Positions 52,388 to 60,596 of a DNA stretch of 64,000 nt are shown piece by piece. The stretch comes from Massilia agilis. Its GTDB lineage: Bacteria > Pseudomonadota > Gammaproteobacteria > Burkholderiales > Burkholderiaceae_D. Made by a program: the position numbers and the translations under genes. The notes below the pieces were generated by a model. That model was given only the letters and a program-made list of their open reading frames with translations. It was not told where the DNA came from and ran no database searches. The stretch is taken from assembly GCF_024756255.1 (NCBI RefSeq), contig NZ_JANUHB010000007.1:124001-188000 (forward strand). The letters run 5' to 3'. Position 1 is the first letter of the stretch. Every line of letters begins with the position of its first letter.

Positions 52388-52654
52388 TCAGGCGGTCAGG
52401 CGTTCCAGTTCGGCAAGGAAGAACATCGCCTGCGCGCGCGACGCGCCGCACATCTCTTCGGATGGCTGCAGGCTGGCGCAGACCGCCGGCCGTTCGGGGC
52501 GGCCAAAGATACGGCAGCCGTTGTCGTCGTCCAGTTGCGCGCAGCGCACACCGGCTGGCTTGCCGTTGGGCATGCCGGGAATGGGCGAACTGATCGAGGG
52601 CGCGGTGCAGCAGGCGCCGCATCCGGGCCGGCAGGGCGGCGGCTGGTTACGCAT
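52388..52654 (-). CDS. YkgJ-family cysteine-cluster protein
   Basis: 88 residues from the ATG at 52654. The cysteine pattern CRPGCGACC ... RCAQLDDDNGCRIFGRPERPAVC ... MCG matches the YkgJ/UPF0153 zinc- or iron-chelating cluster. Function unknown. The open frame continues far upstream but the conserved part begins at MRNQPPP. Confidence 0.85.
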   Translation of the reverse strand: MRNQPPPCRPGCGACCTAPSISSPIPGMPNGKPAGVRCAQLDDDNGCRIFGRPERPAVCASLQPSEEMCGASRAQAMFFLAELERLTA

Positions 52655-52780
52655 TGTTTGACCTGGGTTATGGAATGTGGCGCGGGCCGAGGCGTAGCAT
52701 CGGCTGGGTACAGGTCGCAATGATAGCCGCGCACCGCGTTGGCGTCGCGCTTTTCGTGGGGCCGCACTCGAGGTTTCAAC

Positions 52781-52993
52781 ATGAGTAAGAAGTTTCCCGA
52801 CAGCCCCGCCAAGCCAGAGCTCATCTGCTGGGGTTGCGACAAGTATTGCCCGGCCGACAACCTGGCATGTGGCAACGGGTCGGACCGAACCCAGCACCCG
52901 ATCGAGATTTTTGGCAGCGACTGGATGAAGTGGGGGCTCGGCAGCGGCGACAACGTGCCGGATGCCAATCCCGGCAAACCGGGTCCGGGCTGA
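52781..52993 (+). CDS. DUF3079-family small protein
   Basis: 70 residues. MSKKFPDSPAKPELICWGCDKYCPADNLACGNG and the following PIEIFGSDWMKWG are typical of DUF3079, a small Cys-rich family of betaproteobacteria with unknown role. The four cysteines (CWGC or CDKYC with AC) suggest a metal site. It is divergent from the YkgJ gene, another small cysteine cluster protein. Confidence 0.85.
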   Translation: MSKKFPDSPAKPELICWGCDKYCPADNLACGNGSDRTQHPIEIFGSDWMKWGLGSGDNVPDANPGKPGPG

Positions 52994-53035
52994 GCCGCTC
53001 CGGCCAAGGCAGGATCATGCGCCAGCCGCCTGCAT

Positions 53036-54697
53036 CTAGTCGTTGCCGTCTTGCGGCGGCAGCACGCAGGGGATGGTGAAGGCGATGGTGGTGCCGCGCC
53101 CCGTCTCCGAGGCCAGCGTCAGTTCCCCGCCCAGCATGCGCACCAGTTCGCTGACCAGCGCCAGGCCGAGCCCGGTGCCGTCGTTGTGGCGCGCGGCCTG
53201 CGCATCGACCTGGAAGAATTTCTCGAAAATCTTGCCCTGCAACGCCACCGGAATGCCCGGCCCGGTGTCGCTCACGGCAAAGCGCAAGCGTTCGCCGGCG
53301 CGGTGCACCGCCAGCTGCACCGAGCCGGTATCGGTAAATTTCACCGCATTGTGGAGCAGGTTGTTGAGCACCTGCGTCAGCTTCAGGCGGTCGCTCACGA
53401 TCAGCTCGGGCGTGTCCGGTTCCACCGTATAGTCCAGTGCCAGGCCCTTGGCCATGGCGCTGCTGCGGTGCGCGTTGGCCGCCTGCTGCACCAGCGGGCG
53501 TACGGCCAGGACCTCCGTCGTCACGCGCTCGTTGCCCGATTCGATCTTGTTCAGTTGCAGGACCTGGTTCACCAGTGCCAGCAGGTGGGTGCCGCTTTCG
53601 TGGATGAAGCGCGCGAAGTCGTGTTGTTCGCTGCCCTGGGGCAGGTCTTCATGCAACAGTTCGGCGTAACCGAGGATGCCGTTCAGCGGGGTCCTCAGTT
53701 CGTGCGACATGTTGGACAGGAACTGGCTCTTGGCGGCGCTGGCCGACAGCGCCTGGGCACGGCTGCGCACCAGGTCGCGGAACAGGATCAGCAGCAGCAG
53801 GGTGAAGATGGCGATCGCCAGCGTCACCCCGGCCGCTTGCAGCAGCAACTGGATGCGCAGTGGCTCGTAGCCGTCGAGCACGTCGGCGGTGTCGATCCCG
53901 ACCACCACCATGAGCGGTTGGCCCTCCACGCGGCGCGCCGTGTACACCCGTTCGCGCCCGTCGAGCACGCTGGTGCGGATGAATACCGCGCCCGGGTTGG
54001 CGCGCATGATGTGAAACAGCTTGCTGTTGCTGACGTTTTGCCCGATTTCGCTCAGGTTGCCGGAGCGGCGCGCGCGCACGATGCCGTCGTCCCCCACCAG
54101 TGCGACCGAGCTGTGCGGGCCGATGCGTGCCGATTCGTACAGGCGCGTGAAGTAAAACGGGTCCATCGAGACCACCACCACGCCACCGAACTGGCCGCCG
54201 GGGCCGTCGATGCGGCGGGTCAGCTGCATCGACCATTTCTGTGACACCCGTCCCAGCACCGGCTTGCTGATGTACAGGCCCTCGACCTGGTGCTCGCGAT
54301 GCACACGGATGTGTTCGCGGTCGGACAGGTTGACCGGCGCGAACGGCTTGTCCGAGAGCAGCACGTCGCCGTCCGGGCCGACGATGCTGTACAGGTTGAA
54401 GATGTCGTTCAGGATCACGCCGTCCGCGACCAGCGCCGCCAGGTCCAGGTGCTCGCCGCGCTCCTTGTATTCGTGCTTGATGAACTGCACGGCCTGGTCG
54501 GCCGAATGGATGGTGCGCACCGAATGCTCTTCCACCAGCCGGGCCAGGCTGGCCGCGTCGTGCGAGGCGGTCTCGAGCAGGTGCTCGCGGGCCTCGCGGA
54601 TCTGGTTGGTGGTGGTGAGCCAGACGCCGGCCGTGAGCATGGCCGCAAACGCACACAACAAGATGGCGGGCGTGGCGCTCTTGAGGCGGTTGATCAT
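53036..54697 (-). CDS. Membrane sensor histidine kinase with periplasmic Cache-type domain
   Basis: 553 residues from the ATG at 54697; the open frame runs on upstream without homology. Span 1 is about 8-28 and span 2 about 275-300. The intervening dCache-like domain (TIHSADQAVQFIKHEY...ILNDIFNLYSIVGPDGDVLLSDKPF...VVVSMDPFYFTRLY) resembles chemosensory double-Cache domains. The kinase core is complete: SNMSHELRTPLNGILGYAELL, NNLLHNAVKFTD, DTGPGIP, GTGLGLAL. There is no attached receiver, so phosphate must pass to separate proteins; a receiver and an Hpt protein lie just upstream in the same direction. Confidence 0.92.
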   Translation of the reverse strand: MINRLKSATPAILLCAFAAMLTAGVWLTTTNQIREAREHLLETASHDAASLARLVEEHSVRTIHSADQAVQFIKHEYKERGEHLDLAALVADGVILNDIFNLYSIVGPDGDVLLSDKPFAPVNLSDREHIRVHREHQVEGLYISKPVLGRVSQKWSMQLTRRIDGPGGQFGGVVVVSMDPFYFTRLYESARIGPHSSVALVGDDGIVRARRSGNLSEIGQNVSNSKLFHIMRANPGAVFIRTSVLDGRERVYTARRVEGQPLMVVVGIDTADVLDGYEPLRIQLLLQAAGVTLAIAIFTLLLLILFRDLVRSRAQALSASAAKSQFLSNMSHELRTPLNGILGYAELLHEDLPQGSEQHDFARFIHESGTHLLALVNQVLQLNKIESGNERVTTEVLAVRPLVQQAANAHRSSAMAKGLALDYTVEPDTPELIVSDRLKLTQVLNNLLHNAVKFTDTGSVQLAVHRAGERLRFAVSDTGPGIPVALQGKIFEKFFQVDAQAARHNDGTGLGLALVSELVRMLGGELTLASETGRGTTIAFTIPCVLPPQDGND

Positions 54698-54825
54698 GGT
54701 TTTGAAGGTGGGCGGGCAGGCCGCCCGCTGGTGAAAGTTGCCGCGTCGTACAAGACCGGCCAGCTGCCTGTTGCGCACGGTCCGGCGCGCACCCGTCCTG
54801 GGTGACGCGCCGGCAGCGCAAGCGG

Positions 54826-55104
54826 TCAGTGTTCGGACATCATCCTGCGCAGGTCCGAGATCGGCAGGTTGTAGACCTCGTGGATACGGATCATCAGGCC
54901 GGCGCTCACGTTGATGCGGCCGGTGCGGATCTTGCTGATCATCGGCGGCGGCACCTGCAGCACGCGGCACAGCTGGGCGTCGCTGCGCAGCTGCTTCATC
55001 TCGCGCAGGCGGTCGATCCAGCGCTGCGGATTCGCGCAAGAGAAGGTGTATTCCACTGGGGCGCCCCAGCGCGCTTCACTTACGGCATTCGTTCTTGCGT
55101 CCAT
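54826..55104 (-). CDS. Small helix-turn-helix protein
   Basis: 92 residues from the ATG at 55104 (GGAG seven bases before it). After a short lead the helix-turn-helix is SDAQLCRVLQVPPPMISKIRTGRINVSAGLMIRIHEVYNLPISDLRRMM, an XRE/Cro-like domain. It overlaps the 3' end of the Hpt gene by 29 bases, so the two are co-transcribed. It may autoregulate the cluster or adapt its output to DNA. Confidence 0.8.
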   Translation of the reverse strand: MDARTNAVSEARWGAPVEYTFSCANPQRWIDRLREMKQLRSDAQLCRVLQVPPPMISKIRTGRINVSAGLMIRIHEVYNLPISDLRRMMSEH

Positions 55105-55516
55105 GTTGTTCGCTCCATATTTCAAGGGTTGGCGTTTCTATTTCGGTGATTGCCCAAGCCGGCTGGCTGGCCGAGATCCGGCACGCCAGCGCTTCCGCAA
55201 TCACCTCGATAAGCTCTTCGTAAACAATCGTGAAGCCGGCACCGGGCAGGTCCTGGCCGGCGCGCGCTGCCCGTTCGAGCTGCTCCAGCCGGCCAGCCGG
55301 GCCGTGGGCGCCGACCAGCGACAGGCAGCTCTTGAGGGAATGCGCGTGGTGCGCGATATCCCGGTGGCTGGCCGCATCGATGGCCAGCTGGAGCTGGCGC
55401 AGCCCGTCCGGCGCGACCCGTACGAACAGCGCGAGCAGCTCGATAAAGCCTTCCTGGTCGTTGCCCGCCGCGTCCAGCAGGACGGCAGGGTCGATCAATC
55501 GGTATGTCAGGCTCAC
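55076..55516 (-). CDS. Hpt-domain phosphotransfer protein
   Basis: 146 residues. The four-helix Hpt domain carries the phosphorylatable His in DIAHHAHSLKSCLSLVGAHGPAGRLEQLERAAR. Hpt proteins relay phosphate between receivers. It overlaps the upstream receiver gene by 4 bases and the downstream HTH gene by 29, consistent with one relay unit. The C-terminal 30 residues are outside the domain and are not recognised. Confidence 0.85.
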   Translation of the reverse strand: MSLTYRLIDPAVLLDAAGNDQEGFIELLALFVRVAPDGLRQLQLAIDAASHRDIAHHAHSLKSCLSLVGAHGPAGRLEQLERAARAGQDLPGAGFTIVYEELIEVIAEALACRISASQPAWAITEIETPTLEIWSEQHGRKNECRK

Positions 55517-55968
55517 CTTGGCGCCCCCTTCTCTGGCGTGCGTGCGGGTTCCCGCGGCCCCAGCCAGCGGCGCAGGGTGCCATCGAGGGTTGCCAGCTGG
55601 GTTGGCTTGGATACGTGCTCGTCCATGCCGGCGGCAAAGCAGTTGGCCTTGTCCTCATCCATCACGGCCGCCGACAGCGCGATCACCGGCACGTGGCGCC
55701 CGCTGTGGCGTTCGCGCTCGCGGATCCGGCGCGTCATCTCGTAGCCGTCCATGTGCGGCATCTGGCAATCGGTCAGCACCAGGCTGCATGCGTGCTGTTC
55801 CAGCCACTGCAGCGCCTCGGCCCCGTTGCCGACCACGGCCACGCTGGCATGGCCGAGCCGCGCGAGCTGGCGCACCAGCAGCTGCTGGTTCATCGCGTTG
55901 TCTTCCACAACCAGGATGCAGCCGGGCTCGCCCATGCCTGCCTCTCCAGTGATCCGGTCCGCCGTCAT
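55513..55968 (-). CDS. Stand-alone response-regulator receiver protein
   Basis: 151 residues from MTADRITGEAG (55968), eight bases after the preceding stop. A single receiver domain: ILVVEDNAMNQQLLVRQL, phospho-Asp in LVLTDCQMPHMDGYEM, and Lys in MDEHVSKPTQLATL. The VEDNxxNQ start and CQMPxMDG motif are those of receivers normally fused to hybrid kinases, which suggests a split hybrid kinase. A short basic tail follows. An in-phase start at MPEAS (55982) is possible. Confidence 0.87.
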   Translation of the reverse strand: MTADRITGEAGMGEPGCILVVEDNAMNQQLLVRQLARLGHASVAVVGNGAEALQWLEQHACSLVLTDCQMPHMDGYEMTRRIRERERHSGRHVPVIALSAAVMDEDKANCFAAGMDEHVSKPTQLATLDGTLRRWLGPREPARTPEKGAPR

Positions 55969-55975
55969 CGAAGCC

Positions 55976-56572
55976 TCAGGCATGCAGGCGCTGCTTGCGC
56001 ATGCAGCAGGCGGTGGCGAAACCACGCAGCTCGTCGTAGCGCACGGGCTTGGGGAAGAACGCGACGCCCGGGGGCACGCCGCCACGTGCCGCCAGTTCTT
56101 CGGGCAGCACGCCGGACACGATGGCGATATTGACGTCGCGCAGCGAGGACCTGTTCAGGACGGTTTCCATGACCTCGTAGCCGTCCAGTCCGCGCATGGA
56201 GATGTCCAGGAACAGGATGTCCGGCGCGCGCAGGCCGATTTCGATCAGGGCCTCGTAGCCGTTCTTGCAAAAGGTGACGTCGAGCGGCAGGTTCCATTTG
56301 GCGAACTGGGTCGCGAACACCGCGCGCTGCATCTCCTCGTCCTCGACCACCAGCAGGGTGGAGCGGGTCGGGGCGGCCTTGTCGTGGCGCGGCACCGTGC
56401 CGCCTGCCTTGAAGGCCAGCACCGATTCGCGCGGGATGCGGCGGTGCCCGCCCGGGGTTTTCCACGCCGGCATCTCGCCGCCTTCGACCAGCTTCTGGAC
56501 CGAGGTGACCGACAGGCCAAGAATCTCGGCCGCCTCCTGTGTGGTGCAGACGTCAGTTTGATCTTTGAACAT
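55976..56572 (-). CDS. Excisionase-type HTH fused to a receiver domain
   Basis: 198 residues from the ATG at 56572. The N terminus (about 5-60; CTTQEAAEILGLSVTSVQKLVEGGEMPAWKTPGGHRRIPRESVLAF) is an excisionase/MerR-like winged helix. The C terminus (about 75-190) is a receiver with LLVVEDEEMQRAVF, phospho-Asp in ILFLDISMRGLDGYEV, and Lys in FFPKPVRYDELR. This is the reverse of the usual receiver-then-DNA-binding order. It is the first gene of the minus-strand relay cluster and the most likely DNA-binding output. Confidence 0.87.
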   Translation of the reverse strand: MFKDQTDVCTTQEAAEILGLSVTSVQKLVEGGEMPAWKTPGGHRRIPRESVLAFKAGGTVPRHDKAAPTRSTLLVVEDEEMQRAVFATQFAKWNLPLDVTFCKNGYEALIEIGLRAPDILFLDISMRGLDGYEVMETVLNRSSLRDVNIAIVSGVLPEELAARGGVPPGVAFFPKPVRYDELRGFATACCMRKQRLHA

Positions 56573-56687
56573 GGCGAACAGGTTGGATGATTGCAATAAT
56601 CACGATTTTCGCGCATGCAACTATTTTCGTCAATAATTTATGAAATTTGTTGGAATTGTGATTCAATCTGTTGCGGCTGCGCGGCAG

Positions 56688-56717
56688 TTGACGGGGGATT
56701 TCACGGCAGCCTATATT
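56688..56717 (+). promoter_or_regulatory. Candidate sigma-70 promoter of the TetR gene
   Basis: TTGACG (56688-56693) and TATATT (56712-56717) with an 18-base spacer, 29 bases before the ATG at 56747. The whole 56573-56746 divergent region is A/T-rich. Confidence 0.6.
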
Positions 56718-56746
56718 TATGCACCACAATTTCATTGGGTTGCCTG

Positions 56747-57406
56747 ATGCAACTTCCTGCTGAGAACAAGCCGCGCTGGGAACGCCGCAAGGATGCGCGG
56801 CCGCAGGAATTGCTCGCTGCCGCCCTCGATTTGTTCGTCGAACGCGGCTTCGCCTCCACGCGCCTGGAAGATGTGGCGCGCCGCGCCGGCGTGTCCAAGG
56901 GCACGCTGTACTTGTACTTCGAGAACAAGGAAGAGCTGTTCAAGGCCGTGGTGCGCAACAGCATCGTGCCGGTGATCGGCGACGCCGAAGTCTCGATCGC
57001 CGCCTTCGAAGGCCACAGCGCCGACCTGCTGCGCCAGGTGATCCAGAACTGGTGGCAGCGCATCGGCGCGACCAAGGCATCGGGCATCGTCAAGCTGGTG
57101 ATGGCCGAGGCCGGAAACTTTCCCGAGCTGGCCCAGATGTATCAGGAAGAAGTGGTCACCCGCGGCACCATGATGATCCGCGGCATGCTCGAGCGCGCCA
57201 TCGCCCGCGGCGAGTTCCGCCCGGTGGACGTGGTCCAGATGACCCAGGTGCTGATGGCGCCCATGCTCACCCTGGTCACGTGGAAGCATTCGGTGGGCCC
57301 CTGCGCCCGCGCCGAGCTGAACCCGGACGCCTTCCTCGCCACCTTCCTCGACATGGCCTTGTTCGGCCTGCTCCCCGTCGACAGCCGCGCGCGGCCCGCG
57401 GCCTGA
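56747..57406 (+). CDS. TetR/AcrR-family transcriptional regulator
   Basis: 219 residues from the ATG at 56747. The TetR helix-turn-helix is ARPQELLAAALDLFVERGFASTRLEDVARRAGVSKGTLYLYFENKEELFKAVV. The C-terminal helical ligand domain resembles AcrR-like regulators with a TetR_C_33-type layout. It is divergent from the phosphorelay cluster and 160 bases before pcm-rhodanese-tolC, so the TolC efflux operon is a plausible target. Confidence 0.9.
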   Translation: MQLPAENKPRWERRKDARPQELLAAALDLFVERGFASTRLEDVARRAGVSKGTLYLYFENKEELFKAVVRNSIVPVIGDAEVSIAAFEGHSADLLRQVIQNWWQRIGATKASGIVKLVMAEAGNFPELAQMYQEEVVTRGTMMIRGMLERAIARGEFRPVDVVQMTQVLMAPMLTLVTWKHSVGPCARAELNPDAFLATFLDMALFGLLPVDSRARPAA

Positions 57407-57567
57407 GTTGTCAAACACGCCAGGCCGCAATTTTCGGCGTTCATCCCCCTTAAACTGCAACCTGTCGCAATTTCCCCTGCTTGCGGGGCGCTCGTCGTTA
57501 AGATGTTCGTCCTGAGGCAGTTCAACGATAAAATATCGGATTATTTCTTTTTCCGCCGAGTATTGAG

Positions 57568-58221
57568 ATGAATATCGAACAAGCCCGCTTCAACATGATC
57601 GAACAGCAAATCCGCCCCTGGAACGTGCTGGACCAGGACGTCCTCGACCTGCTTCACGTGGTCAAGCGTGAACAGTTCGTGCCGCAGGCCTACGCCAACC
57701 TGGCGTTCGCCGACGTCGAGATCCCGCTGCCGGGCGGCGAGGCCATGCTGGCGCCGAAGATCGAAGCGCGCATCCTGCAGGAAGTGATGCTCAAGAAGCA
57801 CGAAGACGTGCTGCTGGTGGGCGCCGGCTCGGGTTACCTGGCCGCGCTGCTGGCCTACAAGGGCCGCCACGTCACTGCCGTCGAAATCTCGCCGGAACTG
57901 AAAGCGCTGGCCGAAGCCAACTTGTCCAGGGCCGGCGTGACCAACGTGACCGTGGAGCTGGGCAACGCCGCCGAAGGCTGGCCCGCGCACGCGCCGTACG
58001 ATGTGATCGTGGTTTCGGGCTCGCTCGAGTCGCTGCCGGAAGGCTTCCTCAAGCAGCTCAAGGTGGGCGGGCGCATCGCCGCGATCATCGGCGAGCCGCC
58101 TGTCATGTCGTGCAACATCGTGACCCGCGTGGCCGATACGGCCTACAGCACGGTCAAGGTGTTCGAGACCAACGTCAAGCCGCTGACCGGTGCGCCGGTG
58201 GCGTCGCACTTCGAGTTCTGA
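57568..58221 (+). CDS. pcm: Protein-L-isoaspartate O-methyltransferase family protein
   Basis: 217 residues. N terminus ARFNMIEQQIRPWNVLDQDVLDLLHVVKREQFVP and SAM motif VLLVGAGSGYLAALLA mark the PCMT family, which methylates isoaspartyl residues for repair. This tolC-linked subgroup departs from E. coli Pcm in the active-site loop (IPLPGGEAMLAPKI rather than the canonical GQTIS), so the substrate may differ. Two bases separate it from the rhodanese gene. Confidence 0.82.
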   Translation: MNIEQARFNMIEQQIRPWNVLDQDVLDLLHVVKREQFVPQAYANLAFADVEIPLPGGEAMLAPKIEARILQEVMLKKHEDVLLVGAGSGYLAALLAYKGRHVTAVEISPELKALAEANLSRAGVTNVTVELGNAAEGWPAHAPYDVIVVSGSLESLPEGFLKQLKVGGRIAAIIGEPPVMSCNIVTRVADTAYSTVKVFETNVKPLTGAPVASHFEF

Positions 58222-58223
58222 GA

Positions 58224-58547
58224 ATGCAGCAAATAACCGCTCCCGAGTTGGCCGCCTGGCTGGCCGACCCGGCGCGTCCGCGCCCGCTGCTGCTGGACGT
58301 GCGCGAGAACTGGGAATTCGAGACCTGCCACATCGCCGGCTCGACCCAGATTCCGATGCACCTGATCCCGATCCGCGTGAGCGAGCTGGACGACGAGAGC
58401 GAAATCGTCTGCATCTGCCATCACGGCGCGCGCAGCATGCAGGTGGCGGCGTTCCTGGAGCGTAACGGATTCAGCAAGATCACGAATTTAACAGGCGGGA
58501 TACACGCCTGGGCCGTGCAGGTCGAGCCTTCGATGCCGAAGTACTGA
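58224..58547 (+). CDS. Single-domain rhodanese-like protein
   Basis: 107 residues. LLLDVRENWEFETCHIAGSTQIPMHLIP and the active-site loop CHHGARSMQVA with the catalytic Cys (CICHHGARS) are clear. It ends TGGIHAWAVQVEPSMPKY as in small GlpE-like sulfurtransferases. It sits between pcm and tolC in a conserved three-gene run. Confidence 0.9.
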   Translation: MQQITAPELAAWLADPARPRPLLLDVRENWEFETCHIAGSTQIPMHLIPIRVSELDDESEIVCICHHGARSMQVAAFLERNGFSKITNLTGGIHAWAVQVEPSMPKY

Positions 58548-58587
58548 CCTGTTCCTACTACTTTTGATGACTCCGATGGAGAGAGCA

Positions 58588-59949
58588 ATGCAGAAACCCC
58601 TCATCGCCGTGCTGCTGGCCGGCGCCTTCTTCTCGCTGGAAGCGCAAGCGACCGACCTGATCCAGGTGTACCAGCAGGCGCTGGCCAACGACGCCACGTT
58701 CGCCGGCGCGCGCGCCGCGGTGGCCGCGGGGCGCGAGAAGACCACGCAGGGGCGTGCTGGATTGCTGCCGACCATCGCCGCCAGCGGCAGCAGCACCAAG
58801 AACGACACCAACGTCGCGCCGTGGAACCTGGGCGCGCCCAATGTCCTGAAGGATGGCTCGGTCGATGGCCTGATCACCGAGAAGACGAGCAACCTGCGCA
58901 CCGACGTCTGGAGCGTGTCGCTGACCCAGCCGCTGTTTCGCTGGGACCGCTGGGAGTCGTACCAGCAGGGCAAGCTGGCCGCCGCGATCGCCGAGGCCCA
59001 GTTCGCGCAGGCCCGCCAGGACCTGATCACGCGCGTGGCCCAGGCCTACTTCGACGTGCTGGGCGCGCAGGACACGCTGGAATCGGTGCGCGCGCAGAAA
59101 GCCGCAGTGACCGAGCAGCTGGCATCGGCCAAGCGCAACTTCGAGGTCGGCACCCAGACCATCACCGACACCCATGAAGCGCAGGCCGCCTATGACCTGA
59201 CCGTGGCGCAGGAATTCGCCGCCGTGAACGACCTGGACAACAAGCGCAACGCGCTGCAGGCGATCATCGGCACCGTGCCGGGCGACCTGGCGACGCTGCG
59301 CCAGGGCGTCACGCTGACCGCGCCGCAGCCGCTCACCATCGACAACTGGATCAGCTCGGCGGAAAACCAGAATCCGCTGGTCCAGGTGCAGCAGCTGAAC
59401 CTCGAATCGTCCAAGCACGAAATCTCGCGCCGCCGCTCCGGCCACTACCCGACCCTGGACCTGGTGGCCAGCTCCACGCACCAGAAGGTGGACGGCCAGA
59501 CCCAGAACTCGGCGACCACCAAGAACAACGCGATCGGCGTGCAGTGGAGCATCCCGCTGTTCAACGGCTTCGCGGTGACCTCGCAGGTGCGCGAGTCGAT
59601 CGCGCTGGAAGACAAGGCGCGCAACGACCTCGAAGCGACCCGCCGCAACGCCGCGCTGCAGGCGCGCCAGGCCTACCTGGGCGTGAACAGCGGGCTGGCG
59701 CAGGTCAAGGCGCTGGAGGCGGCCGAGGTGTCGAGCCAGTCGGCGCTGGAATCGAACAAGCTCGGCTACCAGGTCGGCGTGCGCATCAACATCGACGTGC
59801 TGAACGCGCAGAAGCAGCTGTACTCGACCCGCACCGACCTGGCCAAGGCGCGCTACAACACCATCGTCAACGGCCTGAAGCTCAAGTCGGCCGCCGGTAC
59901 CCTGCGCGAGGAAGACCTGGTGCCGGTGAACGGCCTGCTGCAGCACTGA
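58588..59949 (+). CDS. tolC: TolC-family outer-membrane efflux channel
   Basis: 453 residues from the ATG at 58588 (GGAGAG seven bases before). A signal peptide ends SLEAQA and is followed by DLIQVYQQALANDATF, the typical TolC N terminus. The two structural repeats with long alpha-barrel helices are present (TRVAQAYFDVLGAQDTLE..., NAALQARQAYLGVNSGLAQVKALE...). The tail SAAGTLREEDLVPVNGLL matches. TolC is the exit duct for type I secretion and RND pumps; it could serve the RTX-like protein at 43836. Confidence 0.92.
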   Translation: MQKPLIAVLLAGAFFSLEAQATDLIQVYQQALANDATFAGARAAVAAGREKTTQGRAGLLPTIAASGSSTKNDTNVAPWNLGAPNVLKDGSVDGLITEKTSNLRTDVWSVSLTQPLFRWDRWESYQQGKLAAAIAEAQFAQARQDLITRVAQAYFDVLGAQDTLESVRAQKAAVTEQLASAKRNFEVGTQTITDTHEAQAAYDLTVAQEFAAVNDLDNKRNALQAIIGTVPGDLATLRQGVTLTAPQPLTIDNWISSAENQNPLVQVQQLNLESSKHEISRRRSGHYPTLDLVASSTHQKVDGQTQNSATTKNNAIGVQWSIPLFNGFAVTSQVRESIALEDKARNDLEATRRNAALQARQAYLGVNSGLAQVKALEAAEVSSQSALESNKLGYQVGVRINIDVLNAQKQLYSTRTDLAKARYNTIVNGLKLKSAAGTLREEDLVPVNGLLQH

Positions 59950-59968
59950 TCGCTGCCTGCACCAAACC

Positions 59969-59998
59969 AAACGGCGCCCGCGTGGCGCCGTTTTTTTT
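59969..59998 (+). terminator. Rho-independent terminator after tolC
   Basis: A ten-pair stem (AAACGGCGCC with GGCGCCGTTT, 5-base loop CGCGT) is followed by eight T residues, starting 20 bases after the tolC stop. Confidence 0.93.
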
Positions 59999-60009
59999 CG
60001 CAGCGCCGC

Positions 60010-60024
60010 TTTACAAAACTTTAC
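60010..60024. promoter_or_regulatory. CpxR-type binding site upstream of the CpxP/Spy-like gene
   Basis: TTTAC-AAAAC-TTTAC is the reverse complement of GTAAA-N5-GTAAA, the E. coli CpxR consensus. It lies 70 bases before the ATG at 60094, a suitable place for activator binding. The genes downstream encode a CpxP-like protein and an OmpR-type regulator-kinase pair. Confidence 0.7.
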
Positions 60025-60093
60025 CCGCGCCACACAGAAGCGCAAAACGGCCGCCGTACAGTGGAAGCTCCTTCACCACACAAGAGGCTCTCC

Positions 60094-60582
60094 ATGAAAA
60101 CGTACGACGACAACAAGATCCCCGCTTTCCGCCCGCTGCGGCGCTGGCTGCTCGGCGCCACGCTGGCCATCGCGGCCAGCGCTGCCTATGCGAGCCTGGC
60201 CGGCGCCGCGCCCGGCATGCACGGTCATCACGGGCACGGCGGGCAGCCGTCGATGCAGGCGCATGTGGACCGGATGGTCGAGCAGCTCACCACCGGCGCC
60301 AGCCCGGACCAGAAGGCACGGGTGCAGGCCATCGCCAAAGCCGCCGTGGCCGACCTGGGCCCGCTGCACGAACAGTTCCACCAGGCGCACGCACGCGCGC
60401 ACGAACTGTTGACCGCGCCGGTGGTGGACCGCGCCGCGCTGGAACAGCTGCGCGCCGAACAGGTGCGGCTGTTCGACCAGATCAGCCGCCGCATCACGGC
60501 GGCAGCGGCCGACGCCGCCGAGGTGCTCACGCCCGAGCAGCGGGCGAAGTTTGCCGAGCACCTCAGGGCGCACATGCATTGA
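60094..60582 (+). CDS. Spy/CpxP-family periplasmic protein
   Basis: 162 residues from MKTYDDNKIP. A long signal region (RRWLLGATLAIAASAAYASLAGAAP) is followed by a His-rich stretch (MHGHHGHGGQ) and an all-helical LTxxQ-like domain (ASPDQKARVQAIAKAA ... LTPEQRAKFAEHLRAHMH). The two TPEQ/SPDQ repeats are the CpxP/Spy/CnrX signature. It may act as a chaperone or metal sensor dampening the adjacent kinase. It is 14 bases before the regulator gene. Confidence 0.85.
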   Translation: MKTYDDNKIPAFRPLRRWLLGATLAIAASAAYASLAGAAPGMHGHHGHGGQPSMQAHVDRMVEQLTTGASPDQKARVQAIAKAAVADLGPLHEQFHQAHARAHELLTAPVVDRAALEQLRAEQVRLFDQISRRITAAAADAAEVLTPEQRAKFAEHLRAHMH

Positions 60583-60596
60583 GGTATGATCCGCGC

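Noticed and set aside
54698..54825. GC-rich hairpin near 54710-54732 as a terminator before the kinase gene
   Set aside because: It has no T tract and the genes on both sides point the same way, so it is more likely ordinary high-GC sequence.
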